Assembly: GCF_900100295.1 (NCBI RefSeq)
Contig: NZ_FNEV01000010.1
Span: 1 to 64,000 of the forward strand
Source of the DNA: Salimicrobium halophilum
Lineage (GTDB): Bacteria; Bacillota; Bacilli; Bacillales; Halobacillaceae
DNA: 64,000 nucleotides
Reading direction: 5' to 3'
This document shows positions 17,549 to 26,511 of the stretch, piece after piece. The stretch's first letter is position 1; every line of letters begins with the position of its first letter. A model generated the notes under the pieces. That model saw only the letters and a program-made list of their open reading frames with translations, was not told the DNA's origin and ran no database searches. The position numbers and the translations under genes are program-made.

Positions 17549-19018
17549 TTATTTACCCTTGTTATTCTGATTGAAGTTACGGTTGCTGTTGTTCTTGTTC
17601 TTGTTATTGTAAGGACGTTTCTTGGAGTTGCCTTTGTAGTTACGGCCCCCGCCTCCACCACGTTTCTTACCACTGAACTTATCACGTTTCGCGTTCTTCG
17701 TGCTAATCGGTTGAACGGAAGAAAGACGCACTGGTACTTCTTTACGTTCTTTCGTCAGCATCTTAAGAGCTGCCGCCACGAGATCCTGGCCTTCGTACTG
17801 ATCCATAAGATCACTGGCCGCCTGCTTGTAATCATTGATGTCCTCATCGTTCATCTTCTCGACGAGTTTCGTAACAGCGATGTCCTGCTGGCCTTTGATC
17901 GCTTCCTTATAAGAAGGAACGCGAAGCTTTTCGACCTTTTTCTTCGTAAGCTTCTCGATCAGGTGCAGCTGGTCTTTCTCACGTGGCGTTACGAAGGAAA
18001 TGGATTCCCCTTTACGTCCGGCACGGCCGGTACGACCGATACGGTGTACATAACTTTCAGGATCCTGCGGGATATCGAAGTTATATACGTGTGTAACGTC
18101 AGAGATATCAAGACCACGCGCTGCTACGTCGGTAGCGACGAGAATCTCGATGCGCCCCTGTTTGAATTTCTTCAGAACAGACATACGCTTTCCTTGTGTA
18201 AGGTCTCCGTGGATACCTTCTGCGCGGAATCCGCGTACTTGAAGGGCATCCGCAACTTCATCCACACGACGCTTCGTACGTCCGAAGATGATAGCAAGAT
18301 CCGGAGCATGAATATCAAGAAGACGTGTTAATGCATCAAACTTATGTTTTTCCGCAATTTCCACATAATACTGCTCGATATTCGATACTGTCATTTCTTT
18401 CGCTTTCACTTTCACTTCTTCCGGGTTGTTCATGAGGGTCGTTGCGATGTCACGGATCTCTTTCGGCATCGTTGCAGAGAAGAGAAGCGTCTGACGTTCT
18501 TCCGGAAGAGCCTTCAGAATATCACGGATATCGTCGATGAAGCCCATGTTGAGCATTTCATCCGCTTCATCAAGAACAGCGGTATGAACCTGCTGCAATT
18601 TGATGGTCTTTCTCCGGATATGATCGAGGAGACGTCCCGGTGTCGCAACAACGATTTCGTTGTTCTTAAGCGCACGGATCTGACGCTCCATGTTGGAACC
18701 GCCATAGATCGGAAGTGCACGGACTCCTGCGTTTTTACCTAGTCGGTTCAACTCTTCCGCTACTTGAATCGCAAGTTCACGGGTCGGGGCAACTACAAGG
18801 CCCTGTACGCCGCGTACCTGCTTGTCTACTTTTTCGATCATAGGGATTCCGAAAGCTGCTGTTTTACCGGTACCAGTCTGCGCTTGGCCGATAACATCTT
18901 TCCCCTCTATTCCAAGGGGAATCGTTTGTTCCTGAATGGGTGTCGTTTCTTCAAATCCCATATGATCTAAAGCTTTCAAAATCGGATCTGATAAACCTAA
19001 TGAATTGAATTTAGTCAC
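17549..19018 (-). CDS. cshA: DEAD-box RNA helicase CshA
   Basis: A 489-residue helicase. The Q-motif region [14 protein letters not shown] is followed by [32 protein letters not shown] and [10 protein letters not shown]. The tail after about residue 440 is Lys/Gly/Asn-rich, as expected for RNA contact. CshA works in RNA decay and cold adaptation. The start codon is GTG. The AGGAG site is about 12 nt away, rather far, while a nearer ATG would touch the ribosome site. Confidence 0.95.
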   Translation of the reverse strand: MTKFNSLGLSDPILKALDHMGFEETTPIQEQTIPLGIEGKDVIGQAQTGTGKTAAFGIPMIEKVDKQVRGVQGLVVAPTRELAIQVAEELNRLGKNAGVRALPIYGGSNMERQIRALKNNEIVVATPGRLLDHIRRKTIKLQQVHTAVLDEADEMLNMGFIDDIRDILKALPEERQTLLFSATMPKEIRDIATTLMNNPEEVKVKAKEMTVSNIEQYYVEIAEKHKFDALTRLLDIHAPDLAIIFGRTKRRVDEVADALQVRGFRAEGIHGDLTQGKRMSVLKKFKQGRIEILVATDVAARGLDISDVTHVYNFDIPQDPESYVHRIGRTGRAGRKGESISFVTPREKDQLHLIEKLTKKKVEKLRVPSYKEAIKGQQDIAVTKLVEKMNDEDINDYKQAASDLMDQYEGQDLVAAALKMLTKERKEVPVRLSSVQPISTKNAKRDKFSGKKRGGGGGRNYKGNSKKRPYNNKNKNNSNRNFNQNNKGK

Positions 19019-19143
19019 GTTCTTTGCATACTCCTTTTGTGTAAAAATCCTTTATCTCAATAAAAAAAGCCTTCTGCCGCTTTCAATCTGGAGAGGCCAT
19101 GATGATGTTGACAAACGGATTCACTTGTTAATTGACTATTACC

Positions 19144-19172
19144 ATTCTACACACTTTCCCGATGCTTTTCAA
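19144..19172 (-). promoter_or_regulatory. Sigma-A-type promoter of cshA
   Basis: On the minus strand TTGAAA is followed after 17 bp by TAGAAT. This implies an untranslated leader of roughly 115 nt, compatible with post-transcriptional control. Confidence 0.65.
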
Positions 19173-19226
19173 TCATATTATATGGTAGAATGATGTTAAT
19201 CTTTCATAACTAAAGGAGGAATCGCG

Positions 19227-20144
19227 TTGAACAGGCCTCCTGCAGCAATATATGCCGTACTCGCCGTAGCTATCCTCTCGATATCAGCTTCCGCCATTTT
19301 CGTTCGACTGGCCGGCGATGCCCCCGCTGCCATCATCGCTTTTTACCGACTGGGCATTGCCGTCGTTCTTATGACACCATGGGTACTCTTGAAGCATCGG
19401 GATCACCTGAAATCCATAACGAAGAAGGATGCGGGCTTCTCTATCATGGCCGGAATATTTTTGGCCGCTCATTTTATTCTGTGGTTCGAGTCCTTAAAAT
19501 ATACATCCGTTGCAAGCTCCGTCGTTCTAGTCTCTCTCCAGCCGATTTTCGCATTCCTCGGGACTTACTTCTTCTTCCGTGAACGTTTTTCAGCAGGAGC
19601 TGTCCTGAGCATGATGATTGCCATCACAGGGAGTATCGTCCTTGGCTGGGGGGATTTCCAGGCAGGGGGAGAAGCACTGTACGGGGACATTCTCGCACTG
19701 CTCGGCGGGGCCATGGTCACCGGCTATTTCCTGATTGGTCAGAGCGTGAGAAAGCGCCTGACACTGTCTTCATACACGTGGCTCGTTTATGGAATGGCGA
19801 CGGTCACTCTATTTCTATACAACCTCCCCTCTCCCGCTTCTTTCCTCGGACATAGCGGAGAGCAATGGCTGATCTTTCTCGCTTTGGCGCTGATTCCTAC
19901 GTTTCTCGGTCATTCCCTGTTAAACTGGTCCCTGAAATGGGTGAGTACGTCCCAGATTTCTATGGCCGTTCTTCTTGAGCCGGTCGGAGCGTCCATAATG
20001 GCTTATTTCCTGTTTGACGAAATCCTGAGCTGGACACAGCTTCTCGGAGGGGCCGTCGTCCTATTCGGTCTGATGATTTTCATCCTGAGTACGACCCGTA
20101 AAAGAAAACCGACGCTTTCGTATTCAGCGAGAAGACGAGGGTGA
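19227..20144 (+). CDS. EamA/DMT-family transporter
   Basis: A 305-residue membrane protein with ten predicted hydrophobic helices in two EamA repeats (about 10-145 and 160-295). The end of the second repeat has LLEPVGASIMAYFLFDE, typical of the drug/metabolite transporter superfamily. The substrate is unknown. The start is TTG, 7 nt after a strong AAAGGAGG site. It is divergent from cshA. Confidence 0.85.
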   Translation: MNRPPAAIYAVLAVAILSISASAIFVRLAGDAPAAIIAFYRLGIAVVLMTPWVLLKHRDHLKSITKKDAGFSIMAGIFLAAHFILWFESLKYTSVASSVVLVSLQPIFAFLGTYFFFRERFSAGAVLSMMIAITGSIVLGWGDFQAGGEALYGDILALLGGAMVTGYFLIGQSVRKRLTLSSYTWLVYGMATVTLFLYNLPSPASFLGHSGEQWLIFLALALIPTFLGHSLLNWSLKWVSTSQISMAVLLEPVGASIMAYFLFDEILSWTQLLGGAVVLFGLMIFILSTTRKRKPTLSYSARRRG

Positions 20145-20194
20145 GATTCTGTTATACTATACGAAACGATTTTACAGAGAGCAGGTGACGTGTT

Positions 20195-21052
20195 ATGACA
20201 ATTCAAATCATTATCGACGGAGGAGCAGACGTTCCTTCCTCTTTCATCGAAAAACAGGGCATCAAAGTAGTTCCTCTTAACCTTCATTTCGGAGAGGAAC
20301 AATATAAAACCGGGGTGGACCTCGATCTTCAAAGCTTTTATCGAAAGCTGAAAGCCGCTGATGAGCTCCCGCGCTCCTCGTCCCCGAGCCCTAATGACTT
20401 CTATGAAATGTATAAATCCGTCGACCCGGATACTCCGATTTTGAACCTTGCGCTGACGCAAGGGCTGAGCAGCACCTATGAGCATGCAGAAATGGGGAAA
20501 CAGATGCTTCTCGAGGAAGAGCCGGACCGACGAATCGCTGTAATCAATACGAAGACCGCTTCCTGTGGCGTAGCTTTGCTTGCGGATGACGCTGTAAAAC
20601 GGATCGAAGAGGGAATGGCTTTCGAGGATATCGTTTCCCATATGGAAGAACGTCTGGAGAAGGCGACGACCCTATTCGTGCTGAAAACGCTCGAGAACGT
20701 AATCAAGGGCGGAAGACTCGACCGCGTAAAAGGTACGATCGCAAAGACGCTGAACATCAAGCTCCTCATGAAAGCGACTGAAGAAGTGGGAGATATCGAT
20801 GTTACGGAGAAAGTCCGCGGAAACAAAAAAGCGATCCGACGTCTCGTGGAACAGATCGGCGAATATACTTCTGATTTCGAAGATAAAGTGATCGCCATCT
20901 CCCATTGCAACGATGAAAAGAACGCCCAGGCTCTTCTTGAGAAAATCAAAGGAACCTACCCGTTCAAAGACTCGATCCTGACAGAAATGGGACCGCTCAT
21001 CTCCACCTATTCCGGCGAAGGCGGGCTTGTTGTGGCGTTTTATAAGGATTAA
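20195..21052 (+). CDS. DegV-family fatty-acid-binding protein
   Basis: A 285-residue DegV protein. The N-terminal IIIDGGADVPSSF, the middle RSSSPSPNDFYEMY and the LTQGLSSTYE motif form the fatty acid binding pocket. DegV/FakB proteins present fatty acids to the kinase FakA. No fakA is in the window. The downstream family A repeat forms a long T-tailed hairpin that may act as its terminator. Confidence 0.9.
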   Translation: MTIQIIIDGGADVPSSFIEKQGIKVVPLNLHFGEEQYKTGVDLDLQSFYRKLKAADELPRSSSPSPNDFYEMYKSVDPDTPILNLALTQGLSSTYEHAEMGKQMLLEEEPDRRIAVINTKTASCGVALLADDAVKRIEEGMAFEDIVSHMEERLEKATTLFVLKTLENVIKGGRLDRVKGTIAKTLNIKLLMKATEEVGDIDVTEKVRGNKKAIRRLVEQIGEYTSDFEDKVIAISHCNDEKNAQALLEKIKGTYPFKDSILTEMGPLISTYSGEGGLVVAFYKD

Positions 21053-21056
21053 AAGG

Positions 21057-21176
21057 AAAAGCGGAGACACCTTGCTCAGCCCTTCTCGCATAAGAAAAAA
21101 TCACCCTAAAGAAACACTTTTCTTCTTTATGGGTGATTTTTTCTTATGTCGCTAAGGGCTAGGTGTCGTAGCTCGA
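21057..21176 (+). repeat. Family A palindromic repeat, full copy
   Basis: Exact stems GACACCT/AGGTGTC and AGCCCTT/AAGGGCT surround an 18-bp stem (CATAAGAAAAAATCACCC and its complement). The centre is followed by T runs, so it could also terminate degV. Confidence 0.85.
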
Positions 21177-21180
21177 TCTG

Positions 21181-21420
21181 AAAAATGTGGAATCACCCCA
21201 CTGAAAACTATATAAGAGGCTCGAATCTGAACTTCAGATTCGAGCCTCTTTTTACAAGCATAAAAAGCTTTTGCGAGACGTTCAAGCATATAAAGGCAAC
21301 GTGAGTGGACCGCAAAAACCATACCTGTCCACTCACCAACTGAAATAGTTCCTGAACGTCCTGATTCAACAAAAGCGCGACACTCAAACAAGATTATCTT
21401 TCCTGAGTGTCGCGCAAAAA
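21181..21420 (+). repeat. Truncated family A left end followed by a family B hairpin array
   Basis: The first ~30 bp match the left end of family A (compare 50493). A perfect hairpin AGAGGCTCGAATCTG / CAGATTCGAGCCTCT with TTTTT follows at 21215-21251. From about 21271 there are three B modules: GAGTGGACCGCAA, CTGAACGTCCTGATTCAA, and a 12-bp perfect inverted repeat GCGCGACACTCA / TGAGTGTCGCGC at 21375-21415. No gene is seen. Confidence 0.75.
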
Positions 21421-21431
21421 AACTCGGAGCA

Positions 21432-21464
21432 TAAGAAAAAAGGACGCAGCAGCTATAGCGTCCT
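21432..21464 (-). terminator. Terminator of the OFA-type MFS gene
   Basis: AAAGGACGC / GCGTCCTTT hairpin. On the minus strand it is followed by TTTTTTCTT. Confidence 0.75.
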
Positions 21465-21479
21465 TTCGTCTCCACCCCG

Positions 21480-22754
21480 TTAACTTTCCGTATCGACCCC
21501 GTACCGCTCGGGGTCCGGTTTCGGAGAAAGAAGAGCCAGAATCGTCGCCGCTATCGGAAAGATGAGAATAGCGACGATCGCCTCCTGATATCCTCCGAAC
21601 AAATCATAAAAGATACCGAACGGCAGCGGCCCCAGGGCTGACCCGATGACCATGACGGTTTGCGCCAACCCTTTGATACTCCCGAGGTGCATGCGCCCGA
21701 AATAATTCGGCCACACAATGTTCAAAGCGATTCTTTCAAACCCGTTCACCATTCCCCACACCACCGCGAAAGAGAATGCGAGAACGACAGAGTCCGTAAA
21801 GAACAGGAGTACCAGAGTAAGAATATGACCGGAAAACGTGATGGCGAGCACGTAGTGGATGGAAAAACGATCGGCCAAATAGCCCGTAAGAAACGTTGTC
21901 GGGAAACCGACTACCGCCATGACTGTCAAAATCGTCGCCGCTATTCCGACACCGAGCCCTTTCATGTCCATGATCGATACGATATGGAAGGTAACGGCTG
22001 TATTGACGAGTGCCGGAACCATCACACAGAAGAGAATGAACCAGAAGGTCCTTGTCTGCATCGCCTGCTTCAGCGTCCAGCTCACTTCACTGATTTCTCC
22101 GCTGATATCCTCTTCCCCGGGCTTCCTTTGAGGAACGCCGTCCGGTCGCGCTCCCACATCACCAGGCTGGTTGCGGACCAGCAAAAATGCGAGCGGCACG
22201 AAAATCACGAGAATGGAAATACCGAGCACGACCCATGCCGTACGCCATCCGAACGATTCGATCAGCCAAGCATTCAGAGGCGGGAACAAAGCGGAACTGG
22301 CGAAGGTACCGATGGCCATGACACTCAAAGCCCGGCCCCGCTTTTTGATGAACCATTGAGGGACAAGTGTATTCGGCACCAGCGTCATCGACCCCTGTCC
22401 GAGAAGGCGGATCAGGAAAAAGCCGATGAACATCATGACCGGGCCCATGATGGCGGAATTCCAGAACAAGGCAAGAGCCAGTCCGGTACCGACACCGATC
22501 ATCATGACCCGTTGCCCGAAACGATCCACCATCCTCCCTACCATGAATAGGGTGAATCCGGCCGCTAAAGTAGCTACAGAATATAAGCCGGACACCATGG
22601 AACGGCTGAATCCGAAATCCTCGATATAGTAATCTATGAAAATCGAATTGGAATAGGTTTGTCCCGGCCCTGAGAAAAACACGCCAAGGGCCGCCACGAA
22701 GACGATCACCCATCCGTAATAGAATCTGGTATGTATCGGTGGTTTTTGATTCAT
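21480..22754 (-). CDS. MFS transporter, oxalate/formate antiporter-like (OFA) family
   Basis: A 424-residue protein with 12 predicted transmembrane helices. The N-terminal FYYGWVIVFVAALGVFFSGPGQTYS and the loop GRMVDRFGQR fit OFA-type MFS carriers of small monocarboxylates. The long central loop (about 195-225) is hydrophilic. The substrate cannot be told from sequence. Start supported by GAAGGAGG. Confidence 0.85.
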   Translation of the reverse strand: MNQKPPIHTRFYYGWVIVFVAALGVFFSGPGQTYSNSIFIDYYIEDFGFSRSMVSGLYSVATLAAGFTLFMVGRMVDRFGQRVMMIGVGTGLALALFWNSAIMGPVMMFIGFFLIRLLGQGSMTLVPNTLVPQWFIKKRGRALSVMAIGTFASSALFPPLNAWLIESFGWRTAWVVLGISILVIFVPLAFLLVRNQPGDVGARPDGVPQRKPGEEDISGEISEVSWTLKQAMQTRTFWFILFCVMVPALVNTAVTFHIVSIMDMKGLGVGIAATILTVMAVVGFPTTFLTGYLADRFSIHYVLAITFSGHILTLVLLFFTDSVVLAFSFAVVWGMVNGFERIALNIVWPNYFGRMHLGSIKGLAQTVMVIGSALGPLPFGIFYDLFGGYQEAIVAILIFPIAATILALLSPKPDPERYGVDTES

Positions 22755-22821
22755 GTTAAAGCCTCCTTCTTTAAAGCGAAGATTGCGAAATTACTCCCAC
22801 TTCTACCTTTTTTCTGCTCAG

Positions 22822-22845
22822 AAAAAAAGCGGGTCGCCCCGCTTT
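22822..22845 (-). terminator. Terminator of the small proline-rich gene
   Basis: Minus-strand hairpin AAAGCGGGGCGACCCGCTTT followed by TTTTTC. Confidence 0.75.
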
Positions 22846-22897
22846 GTCTGGTAATTATTCCATTATATCTCTTTCCCCTCATCCATGAAAGCGTTCG

Positions 22898-23080
22898 CTA
22901 CTTCATCTGCTTCAGCATTTTCCCGATGTCCTGGATGACCGGTGTGATCTGCTTCACTGTATCAAGCACCTGATTCGTCGTGGTCAGAAGTTCATCCATA
23001 TCAATCGACTTCGAAGGCGGGTCCTCTTCCATGGGTGGATACTCCGGAGGATAAGGAGGCCATCCTTTTGGCGGATACAT
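22898..23080 (-). CDS. Small proline-rich hypothetical protein
   Basis: A 60-residue protein not recognised. It begins MYPPKGWPPYPPEYPPM, so the first 27 residues are rich in Pro, Tyr and Trp. The rest (from about residue 30) is an amphipathic helix, TNQVLDTVKQITPVIQDIGKMLKQM. Such a design resembles small spore-coat or membrane-surface peptides of Bacillaceae, but that is only a guess. The ATG at 23080 is preferred because AAGGGGAGGGG lies a few nt upstream. It has its own terminator. Confidence 0.6.
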   Translation of the reverse strand: MYPPKGWPPYPPEYPPMEEDPPSKSIDMDELLTTTNQVLDTVKQITPVIQDIGKMLKQMK

Positions 23081-23170
23081 ACATCCCCTCCCCTTTCTAC
23101 CTTTATATCTCAACTATATGTACACTTCCCTGAAATGTGAAAAGGGCCGGGAGTTCTCCCGCGCCCATTT

Positions 23171-23413
23171 TCAAACAGCCAATTTCTTCTTCAATCTATC
23201 CCTCTGTACTCCGAGAACCTTCTCCCCTTCCACGAAAGTCACCGGCGTGCCGTATACACCTTCCTGTTGCATCGTTCTGAGGTTTTCAAGGTTTCCGGTG
23301 ACGGTCTTCTCTTCGTAAGTCACGCCCCAGGAATCAAGTAGCTCTCTGACTTTATCACATTGGGCACATGGTTCACTCGTATACAAAACTACTCGTTTTC
23401 CGCTCACTTTCAA
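23171..23413 (-). CDS. Glutaredoxin-like thioredoxin-fold protein
   Basis: An 80-residue thioredoxin-fold protein. The redox motif is CAQC in LYTSEPCAQCDKV and the cis-proline loop is YGTPVTF. This is the glutaredoxin/NrdH size class. It is not next to the ribonucleotide reductase genes, so an NrdH role is not implied. It lies just downstream of the NAD(P)-binding gene on the same strand, with a gap of 28 bp. Confidence 0.8.
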   Translation of the reverse strand: MKVSGKRVVLYTSEPCAQCDKVRELLDSWGVTYEEKTVTGNLENLRTMQQEGVYGTPVTFVEGEKVLGVQRDRLKKKLAV

Positions 23414-23441
23414 TCCCTCCTGGATGCCTTGTTTTTTCTGT

Positions 23442-24086
23442 CTAGTGGCGGAACAAATCCTCCACAGGAGTATCTCCTTGCACTACGTCGAAACTCTTAT
23501 CTTCTGCTTTCGGGTGCGTCAATGCCGCGACAAGTACAGCCGCCACATCTTCTCTTGCTATGGATTCGCCTCCGTTCACATGTTCACTGAGAAAGACCGT
23601 CCCCGTCCCATCTTCATTCGTGAGCGGACCTGGGCGTACGATCGTATAAGGTACCCCTGAAGATTTCAGATATTCATCAGCTCTATGTTTAGCGAACAAG
23701 TAGTGTTTGATTTCGCGGTTCCCTGCTTCCGGGCGATCCGCTGCCATGGAACTCAGCATCACGAAGCGTTGCACCCCGAAGTGTTTCGCACGGTCGATAG
23801 CCTTGATAGCGCCCTCCTGATCGATGATGATCGTCATCTCTGCTCCTGTATCTGCTCCTGATCCCGCAGCGAAGATGACGGCATCGACGTCCGCATAGGC
23901 GGATTCGAAATCTTTCTCCAGATCTCCGAGCACGGCCGAGACCCCATCCTTCTGAAACATCTCTTTCTGATCTTTGGAACGTACCATCGCAACAGGCGTA
24001 TAGGATGTCGTCTGTTTCAATTTCTCTACCACAAGCTTCCCTACTCTTCCTGCTGCTCCTATAACTAGAACTTTTATCAGAAACAC
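23442..24086 (-). CDS. NAD(P)H-binding SDR-like protein (YhfK/atypical SDR5)
   Basis: A 214-residue Rossmann protein. The nucleotide motif is VLVIGAAGRVGKLVVEKL; VIFAAGSGAD and the FVMLSSMAADRPE strand are typical of NAD(P)H-binding, NmrA-like or atypical SDR proteins. The substrate is unknown. The frame opens at GTG 24086, which overlaps the GGGGAGGTG ribosome site. The true start may be a non-standard codon a few positions further on, so the N-terminus is uncertain. Confidence 0.8.
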   Translation of the reverse strand: MFLIKVLVIGAAGRVGKLVVEKLKQTTSYTPVAMVRSKDQKEMFQKDGVSAVLGDLEKDFESAYADVDAVIFAAGSGADTGAEMTIIIDQEGAIKAIDRAKHFGVQRFVMLSSMAADRPEAGNREIKHYLFAKHRADEYLKSSGVPYTIVRPGPLTNEDGTGTVFLSEHVNGGESIAREDVAAVLVAALTHPKAEDKSFDVVQGDTPVEDLFRH

Positions 24087-24219
24087 CTCCCCAACACGTG
24101 TCTATGCCTCTCCCATACCCTTTCCATCAGCAGGAAAAACCAACGAAAATGCATAACGTCAGCGTTGGGCCTGTTTTTCTGACATTTCTCCATTAAAAAA
24201 AGCAGAAGAGTTCCCTCTT

Positions 24220-24684
24220 CTACTTCTTCAGCTCATCCGCAAACATTCCGAGCTTCTTCAACAGCGGAATGATCTGTTCTTTTTCCTCATCGGTCAGACC
24301 ACCCATCACCGTCTCCAGACGCTTCCAGTGATCAGGGAAAATCTGATTCAACAACTCTTTCCCTTTATCCGTAATTGCCGCGTAAGTAATCCGGCGGTCT
24401 GTCGGACACGGGACCCGTTCCAGGTACCCCTTCTTCTCGAGTTTGTCCACGACGTACGTAATACTTCCGCTCGCGAGCAGAATCTTCTCTCCTATCTTCT
24501 GTAGCGGCTGCTCTCCCTGGTGATAGAGAAGTTCCATCACCCCGAATTCTGTCGGGTTCAAGCCATGCTTTTGTATATCATCTTTCGCCAGATCGGCAAT
24601 CGCTCTTTCCGCTTTCGCCAATACGACGAACAATTTCAAGGAAGGGTCTTCTTTTTTCTTTCTGTATAACTCCTGTTCGTCCAT
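24220..24684 (-). CDS. MarR-family transcriptional regulator (MhqR-like)
   Basis: A 154-residue winged-helix regulator. The DNA-binding part is LNPTEFGVMELLYHQGEQPLQKIGEKI followed by SGSITYVVDKLEKKGYLERV and the wing CPTDRRITYAAITDKG. It is closest in pattern to the MhqR/OhrR group that controls quinone or peroxide stress genes. The start at 24684 follows GAGAGG. The upstream extension covers the promoter. Nearby genes for an NAD(P)H-binding protein and a glutaredoxin may be targets; this is inference. Confidence 0.85.
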   Translation of the reverse strand: MDEQELYRKKKEDPSLKLFVVLAKAERAIADLAKDDIQKHGLNPTEFGVMELLYHQGEQPLQKIGEKILLASGSITYVVDKLEKKGYLERVPCPTDRRITYAAITDKGKELLNQIFPDHWKRLETVMGGLTDEEKEQIIPLLKKLGMFADELKK

Positions 24685-24706
24685 ACGCTTCGTCCTCTCC
24701 TGTATA

Positions 24707-24750
24707 ATATCGTTAACGTTAGTATAGATATCCCCTTTCTCCCGTGTCAA
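24707..24750 (-). promoter_or_regulatory. marR promoter with overlapping palindromic operator
   Basis: On the minus strand TTGACA (24745-24750) and TATACT (24721-24726) are 18 bp apart. An inverted repeat ATATC / GATAT (24707-24711 and 24727-24731) around a TTAACGTTA core covers the -10 element and transcription start. It is a likely autorepression site. Confidence 0.6.
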
Positions 24751-24815
24751 ACCTATTCTATTTCCGTCACCTGTGTCATAATGACGGTAGTATATACAGA
24801 AAGCGGTGAGAATTC

Positions 24816-25448
24816 TTGCTTGAAGATACAGGAGAAAGGGTCATCCCTGAATTTATGAGCCCCGAGAACATGCTGTTGCTCGAACATATGGCACGATATC
24901 AATTCGCCCTGCCGCACTTGTACGGTCGTGTCCTCGATCTTTCCTGCGGGGCAGGGTACGGAACTCATATGATAGCCAAACACAGAAAGAAAGAAGTCGA
25001 CGAAGTCGTCGGTGTAGACATCGATGAAGAAATCATACGCTACGCCAAAGGGAAATACTATCATCCCAAGTCTTCCTTCCAGGTGCATAATGCCATCGAC
25101 CAGGAGCTTCCTGAAAAACTCGGCACCTTCGACTCTATCGTAAGCTTCGAAACGATTGAACACATCGAAGAAGAACAGGAACTGCTACGTAACTATTACC
25201 GACTTCTGAAACCCGGAGGCACGCTGATCGTTTCCACTCCTTTCGGCGAAGGACGCGGCATTCCCTCCGGATCGAAATTCCACGTCCATCAGCTGACCGT
25301 GGAAGAATTTAAGAATCTATTCGAGGATTACGAAGAAACATCCTTCTACTATCAAAAAGGCGTACTGATCGAACCCCGGCGTGAGAACATCCATTATCCG
25401 CTTGGGGTAGCTATATCGAAAAAAGCTCAGTCAGAGAAAGCTACATGA
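24816..25448 (+). CDS. Class I SAM-dependent methyltransferase
   Basis: A 210-residue methyltransferase. Motif I is VLDLSCGAGYGTHMIA, the acidic loop GVDIDEEII follows, and the post-motif FDSIVSFETIEHIEEEQELL precedes LKPGGTLIVSTPF. It belongs to the UbiE/Coq5-like or SpsF-type small methyltransferases; substrate unknown. The start codon is TTG. Its 3' end overlaps the convergent lipid kinase by 22 bp. Confidence 0.85.
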   Translation: MLEDTGERVIPEFMSPENMLLLEHMARYQFALPHLYGRVLDLSCGAGYGTHMIAKHRKKEVDEVVGVDIDEEIIRYAKGKYYHPKSSFQVHNAIDQELPEKLGTFDSIVSFETIEHIEEEQELLRNYYRLLKPGGTLIVSTPFGEGRGIPSGSKFHVHQLTVEEFKNLFEDYEETSFYYQKGVLIEPRRENIHYPLGVAISKKAQSEKAT

Positions 25449-26347
25449 GTCCCCTGGTTCCCTACGAGGAACGAGAGATGTTTCGGGAGAAGGTGGATTT
25501 CAGCAGGAGTCTCACCTTCTATCTCCCCGTCTCTGTCCACTTCTTCGACAGGGTCCGAAGAGATCTTGATGTGAGATGCTTTGGCATACGCCAGCTCCCG
25601 GAAATTATCTTCATTCGTCCACGGCCGGTTCATCGTCATCAGCTCCCGGAACAGACGGAAATTCGAATCTTTCACGACCATGATGTTGAAATAGCCATCA
25701 TCGAGTTTGATGTCAGGGTCAGGCACCTGCCTCGTACCTATGAACCCTCCGTTCATCACCATGAGCATGACGGCTTCCCCTTCCATCTCTTTCCCATCCA
25801 GATCCAGCTTGTAAGAGAACGTCTCCGCTCCACTCATCGTCTTGAAAGCACTGATGAAATAACTGAGTACCCCGAGACTATCTTTCTGGTCTTCGTCGAT
25901 ATTATGAGATGTCTTCGTGACGAGACCGATCCCCCAGAAGTTCGCAAAATATTTGTCGTCCGCTTTTCCGATATCCACTTCCTTCGCTTCCCCCTTCACA
26001 AGGGCGCGGGCTGCCTGAGCAAGATCCATCGGAAGTCCGAGCGTCCTCGCAAAGTCGTTACACGTTCCTGCCGGAAGAACCCCGAGAAGCGGCGCATTCT
26101 CTTCCTCAGCGAAGATGTTGACACATTCGTGAACGGTTCCGTCTCCCCCAAGAATAAAAAAAACTTCAATTTCCTGTTTATATTTATCTGCTGTGAGGTA
26201 TAAATCATCGATGTCTTCCGTTTGTACGGTGATCAGCTGTTTCACTTCCGCCGCGAGCACCGGCAGCACCTGTGCCAGGCTATGTTCGATCTCTTCATTC
26301 CCGGCATTCGCATGATAGACTAATAGTCCTTTATTGAAACGGGGCAT
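25427..26347 (-). CDS. Diacylglycerol kinase-family lipid kinase (YegS/BmrU type)
   Basis: A 306-residue lipid kinase. The catalytic-domain glycine motif is FFILGGDGTVHECVN, the following LGVLPAGTCNDFART is diagnostic, and the C-terminal beta-sandwich carries VMLMVMNGGFIGTRQVPDPD. It phosphorylates diacylglycerol or a similar lipid at the membrane. It looks closer to BmrU than to DgkB; specificity is uncertain. Confidence 0.88.
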   Translation of the reverse strand: MPRFNKGLLVYHANAGNEEIEHSLAQVLPVLAAEVKQLITVQTEDIDDLYLTADKYKQEIEVFFILGGDGTVHECVNIFAEEENAPLLGVLPAGTCNDFARTLGLPMDLAQAARALVKGEAKEVDIGKADDKYFANFWGIGLVTKTSHNIDEDQKDSLGVLSYFISAFKTMSGAETFSYKLDLDGKEMEGEAVMLMVMNGGFIGTRQVPDPDIKLDDGYFNIMVVKDSNFRLFRELMTMNRPWTNEDNFRELAYAKASHIKISSDPVEEVDRDGEIEGETPAEIHLLPKHLSFLVGNQGTHVAFSD

Positions 26348-26511
26348 GAGAATTTCCTCCTCTATATGTACACACTAAGGATATCATTTCCTTTCTCTCC
26401 CTTCCTTAAACTTGAAGCAGAGGGAAATAACCTACCTTAACGTCTAGTAAGTTATGACAAATTCAGTTAAAATGGTTTAAGAATAGACACAGCAAAAAAA
26501 GGATGGAACTA

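Noticed and set aside
19019-19143. Possible attenuator in the cshA leader (T run after GGCCTC...GAAGGC)
   Set aside because: The stem cannot be paired convincingly beyond four bases, so only the promoter is reported.
21660-22550. 296-codon plus-strand frame opposite the MFS gene
   Set aside because: It is the complement of a 12-helix transporter. Its composition is His/Arg-rich, as expected for a shadow of hydrophobic codons.
23171-23413. NrdH-redoxin assignment for the glutaredoxin-like protein
   Set aside because: It has the right size but lies far from the ribonucleotide reductase genes, and the CAQC site and ending do not settle it.
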